From Cupriavidus lacunae (GTDB taxonomy: Bacteria; Pseudomonadota; Gammaproteobacteria; Burkholderiales; Burkholderiaceae): 64,000 bases of DNA. Of the stretch, positions 34,429 through 43,270 are shown piece by piece. The notes beneath the pieces are model-generated. The model was not told the DNA's origin and ran no database searches. It saw only the letters and a list, made by a program, of their open reading frames with translations. The position numbers and the translations under genes were made by a program. Where the stretch lies: positions 1-64,000 of the forward strand of contig NZ_QKWJ01000018.1 in assembly GCF_003353055.1 (NCBI RefSeq), given 5' to 3'. Position 1 is the first letter of the stretch; each line of letters opens with the position of its first letter.

Positions 34429-35397
34429 ATGATCCACCGCCTGCGCGCGATAGTCGGCGCCTTGCTCTGCGCCGCCGCCACCACCGCGGCCGCCGCCTAT
34501 CCCTATAAGCCGATCAGGCTGGTCGTGCCGTTCCCGCCCGGCGGCAACATCGACGCCACCGCGCGCATCGTCGCCGCGGGCCTGTCCGAGTCGCTCGGCC
34601 AGACCGTGGTGGTGGAAAACCGCGCCGGCGCCGCCGGCCTGGTCGGGGCCGAATCGGTGGCCCGTGCCGCTCCCGATGGCTACACCGCCCTGCTGGCCTC
34701 GACCGGCGCGCTGGCGCCGCTGAAGGCGCTGAACCCCGCCGCCACGCTGACGCCCGAGCGCGACCTGGTTTCGGCCGGGCCGATCTCGCGCGCGCCGCTG
34801 GTGCTGGTGGTAAGCCCCAAGGTGCCAGCCACCACGCTGGCCGAATTCATTGCCTATGCGCGTGCGCATCCCGGCAAGCTGACGCTGGCCACCTCGGGCG
34901 TGGGAACCGCAGCGCACCTGACCGGCGAGTACTTCCAGAAGCAGAGCGGCACCAGGCTGCTGCACGTGCCGTACAAGGGTAGCAGCCTGGCCGTGGCCGA
35001 CCTGCTGGGCGGCCATGTCGACCTGACCTTCGACCAGCTCGCTTCCACGCTGACGCAGATCCGCGCCGGCAAGCTCAAGGCGCTGGGCGTGACCACCGCG
35101 CAGCGCTCTTCGCTGATGCCCGACCTGCCCACGCTGGCCGAAGCCGGCCTGCCGGGCTTCGAGGCGGCCACCACTACTGGCCTGATGTTCCCCAGGGGCA
35201 CGCCGCCAGCCGTGCTGGCACGCGTCAACGCGGCGCTGCAGGCGACGCTGTCGCGCGACAACACGGCCAGGCAGTTCCGCGAGCTTGGCGCCGACGTGCA
35301 GGCCGGGCCGGCCGCCGACTTCGACAAGACGCTGCAGCGCGAGACCGCCAAGTGGGGCCAGGTCATCCGCGACGCCCACATCACCGCTTCGAACTAG
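34429..35397 (+). CDS. Bug-family (TctC-like) periplasmic solute receptor
   Basis: A 322-aa Bug receptor. The Sec signal is MIHRLRAIVGALLCAAATTA, ending near AAA-YP. The core reads YKPIRLVVPFPPGGNIDATARI, GYTALLASTGALAP, and LLHVPYKGSSLAVADLLGGH. It follows the lyase gene by 62 bp with a GGGGAGA site and precedes the amidohydrolase by 8 bp, so it is part of the same transcript. It probably imports the substrate of that pathway, likely a di- or tricarboxylate, in combination with membrane proteins encoded elsewhere. A second Bug receptor of the cluster lies at 36382. Confidence 0.93.
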   Translation: MIHRLRAIVGALLCAAATTAAAAYPYKPIRLVVPFPPGGNIDATARIVAAGLSESLGQTVVVENRAGAAGLVGAESVARAAPDGYTALLASTGALAPLKALNPAATLTPERDLVSAGPISRAPLVLVVSPKVPATTLAEFIAYARAHPGKLTLATSGVGTAAHLTGEYFQKQSGTRLLHVPYKGSSLAVADLLGGHVDLTFDQLASTLTQIRAGKLKALGVTTAQRSSLMPDLPTLAEAGLPGFEAATTTGLMFPRGTPPAVLARVNAALQATLSRDNTARQFRELGADVQAGPAADFDKTLQRETAKWGQVIRDAHITASN

Positions 35398-35405
35398 GAG
35401 GGAGC

Positions 35406-36311
35406 ATGACGCAGCCAACCGTTGCGCAGCCGGCGGCGTGCCTGCCGCCCCGCGCGCAGGTATCGCGTCCGGCCCGGCCCCTGCCGCCCGGGTCGACCGA
35501 CTGCCACTGCCACGTCTACGACGATCCCCGCCGCTATCCGCTGGTGGCGCAACGCTCGTATACGCCCGCGCCCGCCACCCTGGCGCAATACCTGTCGATG
35601 TGCCGGCAGGTGGGGCTGACGCGCACGGTGCAGGTCAGCGCCAGCGTCTACGGCGCCGACAACCGGCTCACGCTGGACGTGATCGCCGCGCTCGGCCAGG
35701 ACCAGGCGCGCGGCGTGGCCGGGTTGCATCCTGACATCACCGCCGCCGAAATCCAGGCCCTGCATGCCGGCGGCATGCGGGGCGTCCGCATTTCCACGCA
35801 CGTGAAGGGCTATGGCGGTACCCAGGCCATCGCGCACTTCGCCGAGCGCATCCGCCCTTTCGGCTGGCATGTTCAGGTGCATGTACTGCACGCCGACGAA
35901 CTCGCCGAGCTGGAGCCGCAGCTGATGCGGCTGCCGGTGCCGCTGGTGTTCGACCATATGGGCTGCGTGCGCGGCGCCGAAGGCCCGGGCAACCGCGGCT
36001 TCCAGGCCATGCTGCGGCTGTTGCGCGAGCGCGAGGACTGCTGGACCAAGATCTCGAGCTGGTACCGCCGCTCCGATGCCGGCCCTGGCCACGCCGACAT
36101 GGCGCCGATTGTCGGCGCGCTGGTCGAAGCCCGTCCCGATCGCCTGCTGTTCGGCACCAACTGGCCGCACCCGGCGCTGAACCCGCCGCAGCAGGTGCCC
36201 GACGACGGCGCGCTGGTCGACGAGTTCATCCGCTGGGTCCCGGATGCGGCGGTGCGCCGCCGTATCCTGGTCGACAACCCGGCGCTCCTGTACGGCTTTC
36301 CGCCCACCTGA
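35406..36311 (+). CDS. amidohydrolase-family protein, LigI (pyrone-dicarboxylate hydrolase)-like
   Basis: A 301-aa metal-assisted hydrolase of the amidohydrolase superfamily, in the group of 2-pyrone-4,6-dicarboxylate lactonase (LigI). The N-terminal HxH is in STDCHCHVYDDPRRYPL, further barrel residues are in HMGCVRG, and FGTNWPHPALNPPQ is the C-terminal strand with a conserved Trp-Pro-His. The classic LigI catalytic Asp would sit near NWPHP; it is not obvious here. Start ATG 35406 has GGGAG seven bases upstream. It is encoded between two Bug receptors, so it probably opens a lactone in the same pathway. The reaction is inference from family. Confidence 0.85.
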   Translation: MTQPTVAQPAACLPPRAQVSRPARPLPPGSTDCHCHVYDDPRRYPLVAQRSYTPAPATLAQYLSMCRQVGLTRTVQVSASVYGADNRLTLDVIAALGQDQARGVAGLHPDITAAEIQALHAGGMRGVRISTHVKGYGGTQAIAHFAERIRPFGWHVQVHVLHADELAELEPQLMRLPVPLVFDHMGCVRGAEGPGNRGFQAMLRLLREREDCWTKISSWYRRSDAGPGHADMAPIVGALVEARPDRLLFGTNWPHPALNPPQQVPDDGALVDEFIRWVPDAAVRRRILVDNPALLYGFPPT

Positions 36312-36381
36312 GGCGGATCGGCAGCCCCCGCAACGATGCCCCCATCGCCCAGATACATAAAGAGAGAAACGGAGACACCCC

Positions 36382-37335
36382 ATGCAACGACGCGAATTCC
36401 TGGCGCTGCTCGCGGCCAGCACGATGCTGCCCGCCACCCTGCAGGCCGCCCCGGCCGTGACCAAGGTGCTGGTCGGCGCCACGCCCGGCGGCGGCACTGA
36501 TCTGGTGGCACGCGCGCTGGCCGTTGAACTGGAGCAACGCCTGAAGCACCCCTATATCGTGGAGAACCGCGGCGGCGCGGCCGGCAATATCGCGGCGAGC
36601 GCGGTGGCCAAAGCCGATCCGGACGGCGGCACGCTGCTGCTCAGCTACACCAGTCACGCCATCAATCCCGCGCTGTTCGACAAGAAGCCGTTCGACCCGA
36701 TCAAGGACTTCACGCCGATCTCGCTGATCGCCACCTCGCCGCTGCTGCTGGTGTCGCGTCCCGACCTGGGCGCGAACAACGTACGCGAACTGATCGCGCT
36801 GGCCAAGTCCCGGCCCGGAAAGCTCAGCATTGCCGTGGCCGGCCTTGGCAGCGCCAACCACCTGGCCGGCGAAATGTTCAAGCACGAAGCAGGCATTGAC
36901 CTGGTCAGCGTGCCCTATAAGGGGGCAGCACCGGCGGTCGCCGACGTGGTCGCCGGCCAGGCCGACTTGCTGCTGGGCAATGTCGCCACGGTGCAGCCGC
37001 TGTTGCAGGCCGGCAAGGTCAAGGGGCTGGGCGTCAGCAGCCTGAAGCGCCTGCCCGCGTTCCCGCAGATCGCGCCGATCGCCGACGTCGTACCCAATTT
37101 CGACTACAGCTCATGGTATGGCCTGCTCGGACCGGCCGGCATGCCGGCTGACGTGGTCGCACAGTTGGAGAAGGCCGTGCGCGCCGCGGTCGCGTCGCCG
37201 ACAATGCGCAAGCGCCTGGCCGGCGAAGGGCTGGTGCCAGTGGGCAATGATGCGGCGCAGTTCACGCAGTTCCTGCAGGGCGAGATTGCGCGCTGGGCCA
37301 AGGTGGTGGCGGTCACGGGCGCGCGCATGAACTGA
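36382..37335 (+). CDS. Bug-family (TctC-like) periplasmic solute receptor
   Basis: A 317-aa Bug receptor with a short signal (MQRREFLALLAASTMLPATL, cleaved near QAA), then VTKVLVGATPGGGTDLVARAL, GGTLLLSYTSHAINPALF, and LVSVPYKGAAPAVADVVAGQ. The first strand motif VLVGATPGGGTD differs from the usual VPFPPGG, which marks a distinct subgroup. GGAG precedes ATG 36382 by eight bases. It is the last gene of the rightward dioxygenase-lyase unit. Opposing transcription from the MFS gene ends at the hairpin at 37347-37382. No transporter membrane subunits are present. Confidence 0.92.
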   Translation: MQRREFLALLAASTMLPATLQAAPAVTKVLVGATPGGGTDLVARALAVELEQRLKHPYIVENRGGAAGNIAASAVAKADPDGGTLLLSYTSHAINPALFDKKPFDPIKDFTPISLIATSPLLLVSRPDLGANNVRELIALAKSRPGKLSIAVAGLGSANHLAGEMFKHEAGIDLVSVPYKGAAPAVADVVAGQADLLLGNVATVQPLLQAGKVKGLGVSSLKRLPAFPQIAPIADVVPNFDYSSWYGLLGPAGMPADVVAQLEKAVRAAVASPTMRKRLAGEGLVPVGNDAAQFTQFLQGEIARWAKVVAVTGARMN

Positions 37336-37346
37336 GCGCCCGACGC

Positions 37347-37382
37347 AAAGAAAAAGGGCCGCACCGGATTACAGTGCGGCCC
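37347..37382 (-). terminator. terminator of the aromatic operon
   Basis: Stem GGGCCGCAC / GTGCGGCCC (9 bp) with a 9-base loop. Read leftward it is followed by TTTTTCTTT, placed 30 bp after the stop of the MFS gene. The plus-strand Bug gene also ends 20 bp before it and may use the hairpin without a T run. Confidence 0.75.
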
Positions 37383-37411
37383 CCAAGGGAACGGGACGAG
37401 CACGCGCCCGT

Positions 37412-38869
37412 TCAGACCTCCAGTTCTTCCAGCACCCGCCCCTTGGTCTCAATGCCAAGGAAATGCACGGTGACAGCCGCCAGCGCGGGCACCACGGACA
37501 GCGCGAAGAAGGCGATGCTGAGGTCGCCGCTGCCGATGGTGCTGGCGATCAGGCCCGGCGCGAAGATCGCTGCCAGCTTGAGCCACGCCCCACCCAGCCC
37601 GCACCCCATCGCCCGCACGCTGGTCGGATACAGCTCCGGCGTATAGACGTAGGCGGTGATAAAGCCGCTGGCGAGGAACCCCATCGCCAGCGCGCACAGT
37701 GTTGCGACCACGTACACGTTCGACGCGTGGAATACCCCCGCCAGCACCAGCGACAGTGCGCACAGCAGGAACGACACATTGATCACCGGCTTGCGCCCGA
37801 CCTTGTCGACGATCATCGCGCACACCAGCGAACCGACCACACCCAGCACCGAGGCACCGGCGGCGAGGTTCAGCGCCAGCTGCAGCGGCGCGTGGTAGAC
37901 GGTCTTGTAGACCGTGGGCAGCCACGTCGACAGCCCGTACTGGATAAAGCCGCAGGTCGCCCACAGCATCCACACCGCCAGCGTGCGGCCGATATAAGGC
38001 TTGCTGACCAGGTCGCGCACGCGGCGGCGCGGATGCTGGGCCATGCGTTCGTAGGCGCTGGTGTCGCCCAGGGGCGGCAGGGGCGTTTTGGCGCGCGCTT
38101 CGAATGCCCGCAGTGCGGCGTCGGCCTCTTCCAGGCGGCCTTTCTCGGCCAGCCAGCGCGGCGACTCGGGAATCACGCGGCGCAGGATGAAGAACAGCAC
38201 CAGCGGCACGCCGCCGAGGAAGTACATCACCTGCCAGCCGTAGTGCGGCACCAGCCAGGCGCCGATGCCGTTGGACACCATCAGGCCGATCGGGAACACC
38301 ACCTCGTACAGCAGCACGAAGCGCCCGCGCCCATGGGCGCGCGTGACCTCGTTGATATAGGTGGCCGCCACCGGCAGCTCGCCGCCCAGGCCCAGGCCCT
38401 GCACGATGCGCAGCAGCGCGAAGACCTCGAACGACGGGGCGAAGCCGCAGGCCAGGCTCATCAGGCCGATGATGCCCGCGCTCCAGCCGATCGAGCGCAG
38501 CCGGCCGAAGCGCTCGGCCAGCCCTGGGAACAACAGTGCACCAACCAGCTGGCCGACCGACGGCGCCGCGATCAGGAAGCCGATCTGGCCCGGCGTGAGC
38601 GACCACTGCGCGATCAGCAGCGGCAGCGTGGCGGCAATGGCGATGACGTCGAAGCCGTCGAAGAAGGTGGCCAGGCCGATCAGCAGCCGGGCGCGAATAT
38701 GCATGGCGTTGCCCGGCATGCGCTCGATGCGGGCGACGATATTGCCGCGCGTGAGCGGGCCGCCGCGGGCCGCTGCGCCCCGGCCGGCGCTGTCGGCCGT
38801 GGTCACGATACTTGCGGTGGCGGCCACCGGTGCGCAGCGGGACGCTGCGTCTTGTCTCTGAGTCAGCAC
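37412..38869 (-). CDS. MFS transporter, aromatic acid:H+ symporter (AAHS)-like
   Basis: A 485-aa inner-membrane transporter with 12 predicted membrane helices. Family marks are LIGLATFFDGFDVIAIAATL (helix 1 of AAHS proteins), LAERFGRLRSIGWSAGIIGL (the loop 2-3 motif), VIPESPRWLAEKGRLEEAD (the sugar/aromatic-acid transporter loop after helix 6), and TPELYPTSVRAMG. Such proteins import benzoate, vanillate or similar acids with protons. It is the last gene of the leftward aromatic operon, 81 bp after the reductase gene. The start given is GTG 38869, which leaves a long hydrophilic N-terminus; a later start such as Met51 is possible. Substrate is unknown. Confidence 0.88.
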   Translation of the reverse strand: MLTQRQDAASRCAPVAATASIVTTADSAGRGAAARGGPLTRGNIVARIERMPGNAMHIRARLLIGLATFFDGFDVIAIAATLPLLIAQWSLTPGQIGFLIAAPSVGQLVGALLFPGLAERFGRLRSIGWSAGIIGLMSLACGFAPSFEVFALLRIVQGLGLGGELPVAATYINEVTRAHGRGRFVLLYEVVFPIGLMVSNGIGAWLVPHYGWQVMYFLGGVPLVLFFILRRVIPESPRWLAEKGRLEEADAALRAFEARAKTPLPPLGDTSAYERMAQHPRRRVRDLVSKPYIGRTLAVWMLWATCGFIQYGLSTWLPTVYKTVYHAPLQLALNLAAGASVLGVVGSLVCAMIVDKVGRKPVINVSFLLCALSLVLAGVFHASNVYVVATLCALAMGFLASGFITAYVYTPELYPTSVRAMGCGLGGAWLKLAAIFAPGLIASTIGSGDLSIAFFALSVVPALAAVTVHFLGIETKGRVLEELEV

Positions 38870-38950
38870 GGGACTTCTCGTCTGGTTCTTCGCGGCAGGC
38901 CTGCCCCGCTCTCGCGCAAGCGAGAGAGCGGAGCGCCCCGAATCGCGAAA

Positions 38951-39907
38951 TTAAAGGTCCAGCACCAGGCGATTGCCCTTGCAGCCGGATACGCAAACCA
39001 TCATGGTCTTGTTGCTGGCGCGCTCGCTGCTGCTGAGCACGCTGTCGCGGTGGTCGGGGCAGCCTTCCAGCACAGCCGTCTCGCACGAGCCGCACACGCC
39101 TTCGCGGCAGCTGTAGTCCATCTGCACGCCGGCATCGAGCAGCGCGTCCAGCAGCGACTTGCCGGACGGCACCTTGACGATGGTGCCGGTGCGCGACAGC
39201 GACACGGTGTACTCGCCCTCCTGCACCGCCTCGGTCGAGGGGTCGGCGGCAAAGCGCTCGATATGCACGTTCGGGTAGCCGTGCGCCTCGCAGGCAGCCT
39301 CGAACGCCTTCAGCATCGGGCCGGGGCCGCAGCAGTAGAGGTGCGTCTGCGCATCCTGGCCGGCCAGCATCGCGTTCAGGTCCGGCGGCACACCGGCCTC
39401 GTCGTCGAAGTGGAAGCGCACGGCATCGCCATGGGCCGACAGCTGCTCGACGAACGCGGCCTCGGCACGCGAACGGGCGCAGTAAATCAGCGTGAACGAC
39501 TTGCCCAGCTCGGCCAGCCGGCGCGCCATGCAGACGATCGGCGTGACGCCGATGCCGCCGGCGACCAGCACGGTGTGCGCGGCGCTCTCGTCCAGTTCGA
39601 AGTTGTTGCGCGGCGCGCCCACGGTCAGCGTGGCACCCACGCGCAGCTGCTCATGCACGTAGCGCGAACCGCCGCGGCTGCCGCGGTCCAGCAGCACGCC
39701 CACGGTATAGCGCTGGCGCACTTCGGGCGCGCCGCACAGCGAGTAGCTGCGCACCAGGCCATTGCCCAGGTGCAGGTCGATATGGGCGCCCGGGCTGAAC
39801 TCGGGCAGGGTCTTCCCTTCGGGATCTTGCAGTTCGATGCTGACCACGCCGCGCGCTTCAAAACGCATGGCCTGGACGCGCAGGGTCAGGGACTGGTGGG
39901 CACTCAT
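38951..39907 (-). CDS. PDR/VanB-type FMN oxidoreductase for a Rieske oxygenase
   Basis: A 318-aa phthalate dioxygenase reductase-type electron-transfer protein. The FMN-binding domain has RSYSLCGAPE, the NAD-binding domain has TVLVAGGIGVTPIVCMAR and YCCGPGPMLKAF, and the C-terminal plant-type [2Fe-2S] domain has CREGVCGSCETAVLEGCPDH. In this class FMN, NAD and ferredoxin domains are in one chain, so it passes electrons from NADH straight to a Rieske oxygenase. It probably serves the Rieske protein at 48018 of the same operon. The gene lies 33 bp downstream of the extradiol dioxygenase gene. Reductase far from its oxygenase but within one operon is not unusual. Confidence 0.93.
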   Translation of the reverse strand: MSAHQSLTLRVQAMRFEARGVVSIELQDPEGKTLPEFSPGAHIDLHLGNGLVRSYSLCGAPEVRQRYTVGVLLDRGSRGGSRYVHEQLRVGATLTVGAPRNNFELDESAAHTVLVAGGIGVTPIVCMARRLAELGKSFTLIYCARSRAEAAFVEQLSAHGDAVRFHFDDEAGVPPDLNAMLAGQDAQTHLYCCGPGPMLKAFEAACEAHGYPNVHIERFAADPSTEAVQEGEYTVSLSRTGTIVKVPSGKSLLDALLDAGVQMDYSCREGVCGSCETAVLEGCPDHRDSVLSSSERASNKTMMVCVSGCKGNRLVLDL

Positions 39908-39940
39908 TGCTGCTTCCTTCGATTGCGCTGCGCTGCTGAC

Positions 39941-40915
39941 TTACCGCTTCTCGGTCAGGAACTTGCCTGCCGGTCCGCCCGCATTCTTCTGGCGGCGGGT
40001 ATTGCCGTCGATCCCGCCCTCGATCGCCCATTCGGCGAACATGGTCGGGCCCGGCTCGAAGGCACGCGGCTCCCAGTGCTCGTCCAGCTGGTCTTCGTCG
40101 GCGTAGTACTCGATCAGGCCGCCGGCCGGGTTCTTGAAGTACCAGAAGTAGGCCGACGAGATCGGGTGCCGGCCCGGGCCGAGCTGGGTGTCCCAGCCCT
40201 TGCGCGAGACATGCATGCCGCCGCCGAAGACTTCATGAATATCGCGCACGGTGAAGGCGACGTGGTTCAGGCCGCTCTTCGGTTCCGGCAGCTGCAGCAG
40301 GAACAGGTCGTGGTGCCCGCCCTCCGGCGTGCAGCGCAGGAAGGCGCCACGGTCCGGATAGCGGTCCGACGGCACGAAGCCGAACTTCTCGACATAGAAG
40401 CGCTCCGTGGCCTTGACGTCCTTGACGAAGAACACCACGTGGCCCACCTCGATCGGGGTGGCGTGATCGTAGATCGGGCTGCGCTGGTTCAGGCGCGGCT
40501 TGTCGTTCCACGTGTTCATCAGCGCGCAGTCAACGTGCACATCATGCTTGCGCGTGACCTGGAAGCGCACCGCCAGCCCGTTCGGGTCGGTGCAGCCGAT
40601 GCGCAGCGTGTCACCCTCGCCCTGGCGCACGAAGCCCGGTGCGTCGGCGATCGCCTTGGCGATGTGGTCCAGCGACGCCTGCGATGCCACGCCCCACACC
40701 ACTTCGCGCAGCGTCGGGCCAGCTTCGATCGCCGGCGGCAGCGTGGCGTCGTCGATGCGGCGCACCAGCACGCGGCAGCCGTTCAGCGTTTCGAAATCCA
40801 GGCCCTGCGCGTCGTCGCGCCTGATGGCCAGGCCCCAGTCGGTGAAAAAGCCACGGCAGGCGTCAAAGTCATCCGCGCCGTAGACGATCTCGTCTATTCC
40901 CAATACCTTGATCAT
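39941..40915 (-). CDS. extradiol (VOC-family) ring-cleavage dioxygenase-like protein
   Basis: A 324-aa protein of two vicinal-oxygen-chelate modules, as in type I extradiol dioxygenases. The C-terminal module carries the Fe(II) triad His159 (EVGHVVFF), His218 (LNHVAFTV) and Glu269 (GLIEYYAD). The N-terminal module (about residues 5-125) has lost its metal site. Such enzymes cleave catechols, or related substrates such as trihydroxytoluene, next to the two hydroxyls. Start ATG 40915 (MIKVLGIDEI) is used because the longer open frame has no similarity; its leader has GGAGAGA. It lies 24 bp after the aldehyde dehydrogenase gene. The catechol cleaved is unknown. Confidence 0.88.
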   Translation of the reverse strand: MIKVLGIDEIVYGADDFDACRGFFTDWGLAIRRDDAQGLDFETLNGCRVLVRRIDDATLPPAIEAGPTLREVVWGVASQASLDHIAKAIADAPGFVRQGEGDTLRIGCTDPNGLAVRFQVTRKHDVHVDCALMNTWNDKPRLNQRSPIYDHATPIEVGHVVFFVKDVKATERFYVEKFGFVPSDRYPDRGAFLRCTPEGGHHDLFLLQLPEPKSGLNHVAFTVRDIHEVFGGGMHVSRKGWDTQLGPGRHPISSAYFWYFKNPAGGLIEYYADEDQLDEHWEPRAFEPGPTMFAEWAIEGGIDGNTRRQKNAGGPAGKFLTEKR

Positions 40916-40938
40916 TGTCTCTCTCCAGCCTGCCGGGT

Positions 40939-42417
40939 TCAGTGGTTGGCCCACGGCAGCGGTTGTTCGTTCAGGCCCCAGTACACGCTCTTCTGCTCCA
41001 TGTACTGCAGGATGCCAAGCCGTCCCTTCTCGCGGCCCAGGCCGCTGTCGCGCCAGCCGCCGAACGGCGTGGCGATCGAGAATTGCTTGTAGGTGTTGAT
41101 CCACACATTGCCCGCTTGCACGGCCCGTGCCACGCGCCAGGCGCGCTTGTAGTCGCGCGTCCAGATGCCGGCGGCGAGCGCATAGACGCTGTCGTTGGCC
41201 TGCGCGATCAGGTCGTCCTCGTCATCGAACGGGATCGCCACCAGCACCGGTCCGAAGATCTCTTCCTGGCAGATGCGGGCGTTGTTATCCAGCCCTTCGA
41301 TGATGGTCGGCGTGTAGAAGTAGCCATTGGGCAGGCCCGCCACGTCGGGGCGCAGGCCGCCGGTGCGCAGCTGGCCGCCCTCGTCCACGCCGGCCGCCAC
41401 GTACGACTCGATGCTGTCGCGGTGGCGGTCGGTGATCAGCGGGCCCATCTGGGTGTGTTCGTCGGCGGGGTCGCCCACGCGCAGGTGCGCGGCGCCGGCA
41501 GCAAGGCGGTCCATGAAGGCCTCGTACTGCGAACGCGCCACGAACAGGCGCGAACCCGCGATGCATGACTCTCCCGACGAGCTGAAGATGCCGTACAGCA
41601 CACCGTTGACCGCATGGTCGAGGTCAGCATCGTCAAACACCATGGTCGGTGACTTGCCGCCCAGTTCCAGCGACACCGGCATCATCTTGTCGGCGGCGAT
41701 ATGGGCGATGTGCTTGCCGGTGGTGGTGCCGCCGGTGAACGATACGCGGCGCACCAGCGGATGCTTGGTGATGGCGTCGCCGATCACTGAGCCCTTGCCC
41801 GGCAGCACGCTGACCAGGCCCTTGGGCACGCCGGCCTCTTCGCAGATGCGCGCCAGCTCCAGCGCCATCAGCGGCGTGACCTCGGCGGGCTTGACCACCA
41901 CGGCGTTGCCGGCCGCGAGCGCCGGCGCCATCTTCTGCGCCTCGCTGGCGATCGGCGAATTCCACGGCGTGATGGCGGCGACCACGCCCATCGGCTCGTA
42001 CACGCTCATGGTCAGGCAGTCGCCACGCTGCGGCGTGATGGTTTCTTCCAGCGTTTCACAGGCGGCGGCAAAGAACTGGAAGGTGCCGGCGGCGCTGGCC
42101 ACCAGCGCGCGGGTCTCGCTGATCGGCTTGCCGTTGTCCAGGCGCTGGCGCTGGGCCAGTTGCTCGCCCTGGGCGCGGATCAGCTCGGCCACGCGGTACA
42201 GCACGGCGGCGCGCTCATGCGGCTTGCGCTGAGCCCAGCCGCTGGTGAGGAAGGCCTGGTGGGCGCCCTGCACGGCTTCTTCGACGTCCGCCAGGCTGGC
42301 GGCGTTGAGTTCGGCTACTACTTCGCCGGTAGCCGGGTAGCGCGTGCCGTAGCGGTCGCCGGTCCCCAGGCGCCATTCGCCTGCGATGCAGATGGGAAGT
42401 ACTTCTTGCGTCTTCAT
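40939..42417 (-). CDS. NAD(P)-dependent aldehyde dehydrogenase
   Basis: A 492-aa aldehyde dehydrogenase. ITPWNSPIASEAQKMAPALA and VVVKPAEVTPLMALE contact the cofactor, SFTGGTTTGKHIA is the Rossmann loop, Glu251 in SLELGGKSPTMVFDD is the general base, and Cys285 in SGESCIAGSR is the nucleophile. It is complete and of standard length. In the aromatic operon it probably oxidises a semialdehyde from ring cleavage or from the TPP enzyme, in the manner of 2-hydroxymuconic semialdehyde dehydrogenase; this role is inference. It lies 40 bp after the aspartate dehydrogenase gene and 24 bp before the extradiol dioxygenase gene. Confidence 0.94.
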   Translation of the reverse strand: MKTQEVLPICIAGEWRLGTGDRYGTRYPATGEVVAELNAASLADVEEAVQGAHQAFLTSGWAQRKPHERAAVLYRVAELIRAQGEQLAQRQRLDNGKPISETRALVASAAGTFQFFAAACETLEETITPQRGDCLTMSVYEPMGVVAAITPWNSPIASEAQKMAPALAAGNAVVVKPAEVTPLMALELARICEEAGVPKGLVSVLPGKGSVIGDAITKHPLVRRVSFTGGTTTGKHIAHIAADKMMPVSLELGGKSPTMVFDDADLDHAVNGVLYGIFSSSGESCIAGSRLFVARSQYEAFMDRLAAGAAHLRVGDPADEHTQMGPLITDRHRDSIESYVAAGVDEGGQLRTGGLRPDVAGLPNGYFYTPTIIEGLDNNARICQEEIFGPVLVAIPFDDEDDLIAQANDSVYALAAGIWTRDYKRAWRVARAVQAGNVWINTYKQFSIATPFGGWRDSGLGREKGRLGILQYMEQKSVYWGLNEQPLPWANH

Positions 42418-42457
42418 TGTCGTTGCCTGCTAAGTCTGTGGGGCGTGGCTGCCGGGG

Positions 42458-43258
42458 CTAGATCGATACCGCGTGCGCCCGGTTGCCCAGCGCGCGCACC
42501 ACGCTGAACACCGTCAGCGCGGAAGTCTTGGGGTTGGCCGCGAGCGGCTTGCCGCGCATGGTCAGCTCGAAGCCGCCGAAGGCACCGCGCGCTTCCACGT
42601 GGTGCACGTTTTCCACGGCGTGCGGATCGGCCAGCAGCTTCACCGACGTGCGATCCAGGCCGAGACCGGCCAGCGACACCGTGGCGGCAACGTTGGCGTT
42701 CTTCGGGTACAGGCGCGCGGCGTCGCGTGCCGTCCCTTCGAAGATCACGGTGGCTTCGGTCAGCGCATCCAGGTCGAACAGCTGCTCCGCCGGCGTGCCG
42801 ATCCAGGCGCGCGCCGGCTTGCGGCCGGTGTAGATGACTTCGTCCAGGCCGCCGACACGCGCCGCGGCCAGCGCGTCGATGGCGCCGATCGCACCGGAGA
42901 GCAGCTGCACCTGCGTGCCGCCGCGGCGCGCTGCAGCTTCCAGCCGCTCGGCCATGCCGGGCTCGGACAACGCACCCACGGACACCACCATGCAGGGGAT
43001 GCCGCGCTCCAGCGCCGGCACGATGTGTTCTTCCAGCGCATGGTGGCCGGCGCACTCGACCAGCAGGTCGGGGCGGCGCTCGTCCAGGTGCGTCGCCACG
43101 CGGGCGCTCGGCGCCAGCGCCGAGACCGCGTCGCGGGCCTCGTCCATCGTGTGCTCCGGCACGATCACCACGTCGAACACCACGTCAGGATCGCTCTTGA
43201 GCAATTCCATCACGCCGCGGCCAATCGCGCCGCAGCCAACCATGGACACATGCAGCAT
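42458..43258 (-). CDS. nadX: L-aspartate dehydrogenase family protein
   Basis: A 266-aa NAD(P)-dependent L-aspartate dehydrogenase. The Rossmann motif MVGCGAIGRGVME is at the N-terminus, VECAGHHALEEHIVPAL and VVSVGALSEPGMAE follow, and the C-terminal DUF108-type domain has KNANVAATVSLAGLGLDRT. It closely resembles the characterised Ralstonia eutropha enzyme, which interconverts aspartate and iminoaspartate/oxaloacetate. Here it lies in an aromatic catabolic operon, 12 bp after the TPP enzyme gene and 40 bp before the aldehyde dehydrogenase, not next to nadA/nadB. It may act on an aspartate-like amino intermediate of the pathway instead of in NAD synthesis, which is inference. The start ATG 43258 follows GGGAGA. 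Confidence 0.9.
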   Translation of the reverse strand: MLHVSMVGCGAIGRGVMELLKSDPDVVFDVVIVPEHTMDEARDAVSALAPSARVATHLDERRPDLLVECAGHHALEEHIVPALERGIPCMVVSVGALSEPGMAERLEAAARRGGTQVQLLSGAIGAIDALAAARVGGLDEVIYTGRKPARAWIGTPAEQLFDLDALTEATVIFEGTARDAARLYPKNANVAATVSLAGLGLDRTSVKLLADPHAVENVHHVEARGAFGGFELTMRGKPLAANPKTSALTVFSVVRALGNRAHAVSI

Positions 43259-43270
43259 CTCCGGTCTCCC

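Noticed and set aside
37463-41092. 1209-codon open frame on the plus strand
   Set aside because: It lies antisense to MFS, reductase, extradiol dioxygenase and aldehyde dehydrogenase genes with clear motifs; high GC makes long false frames.
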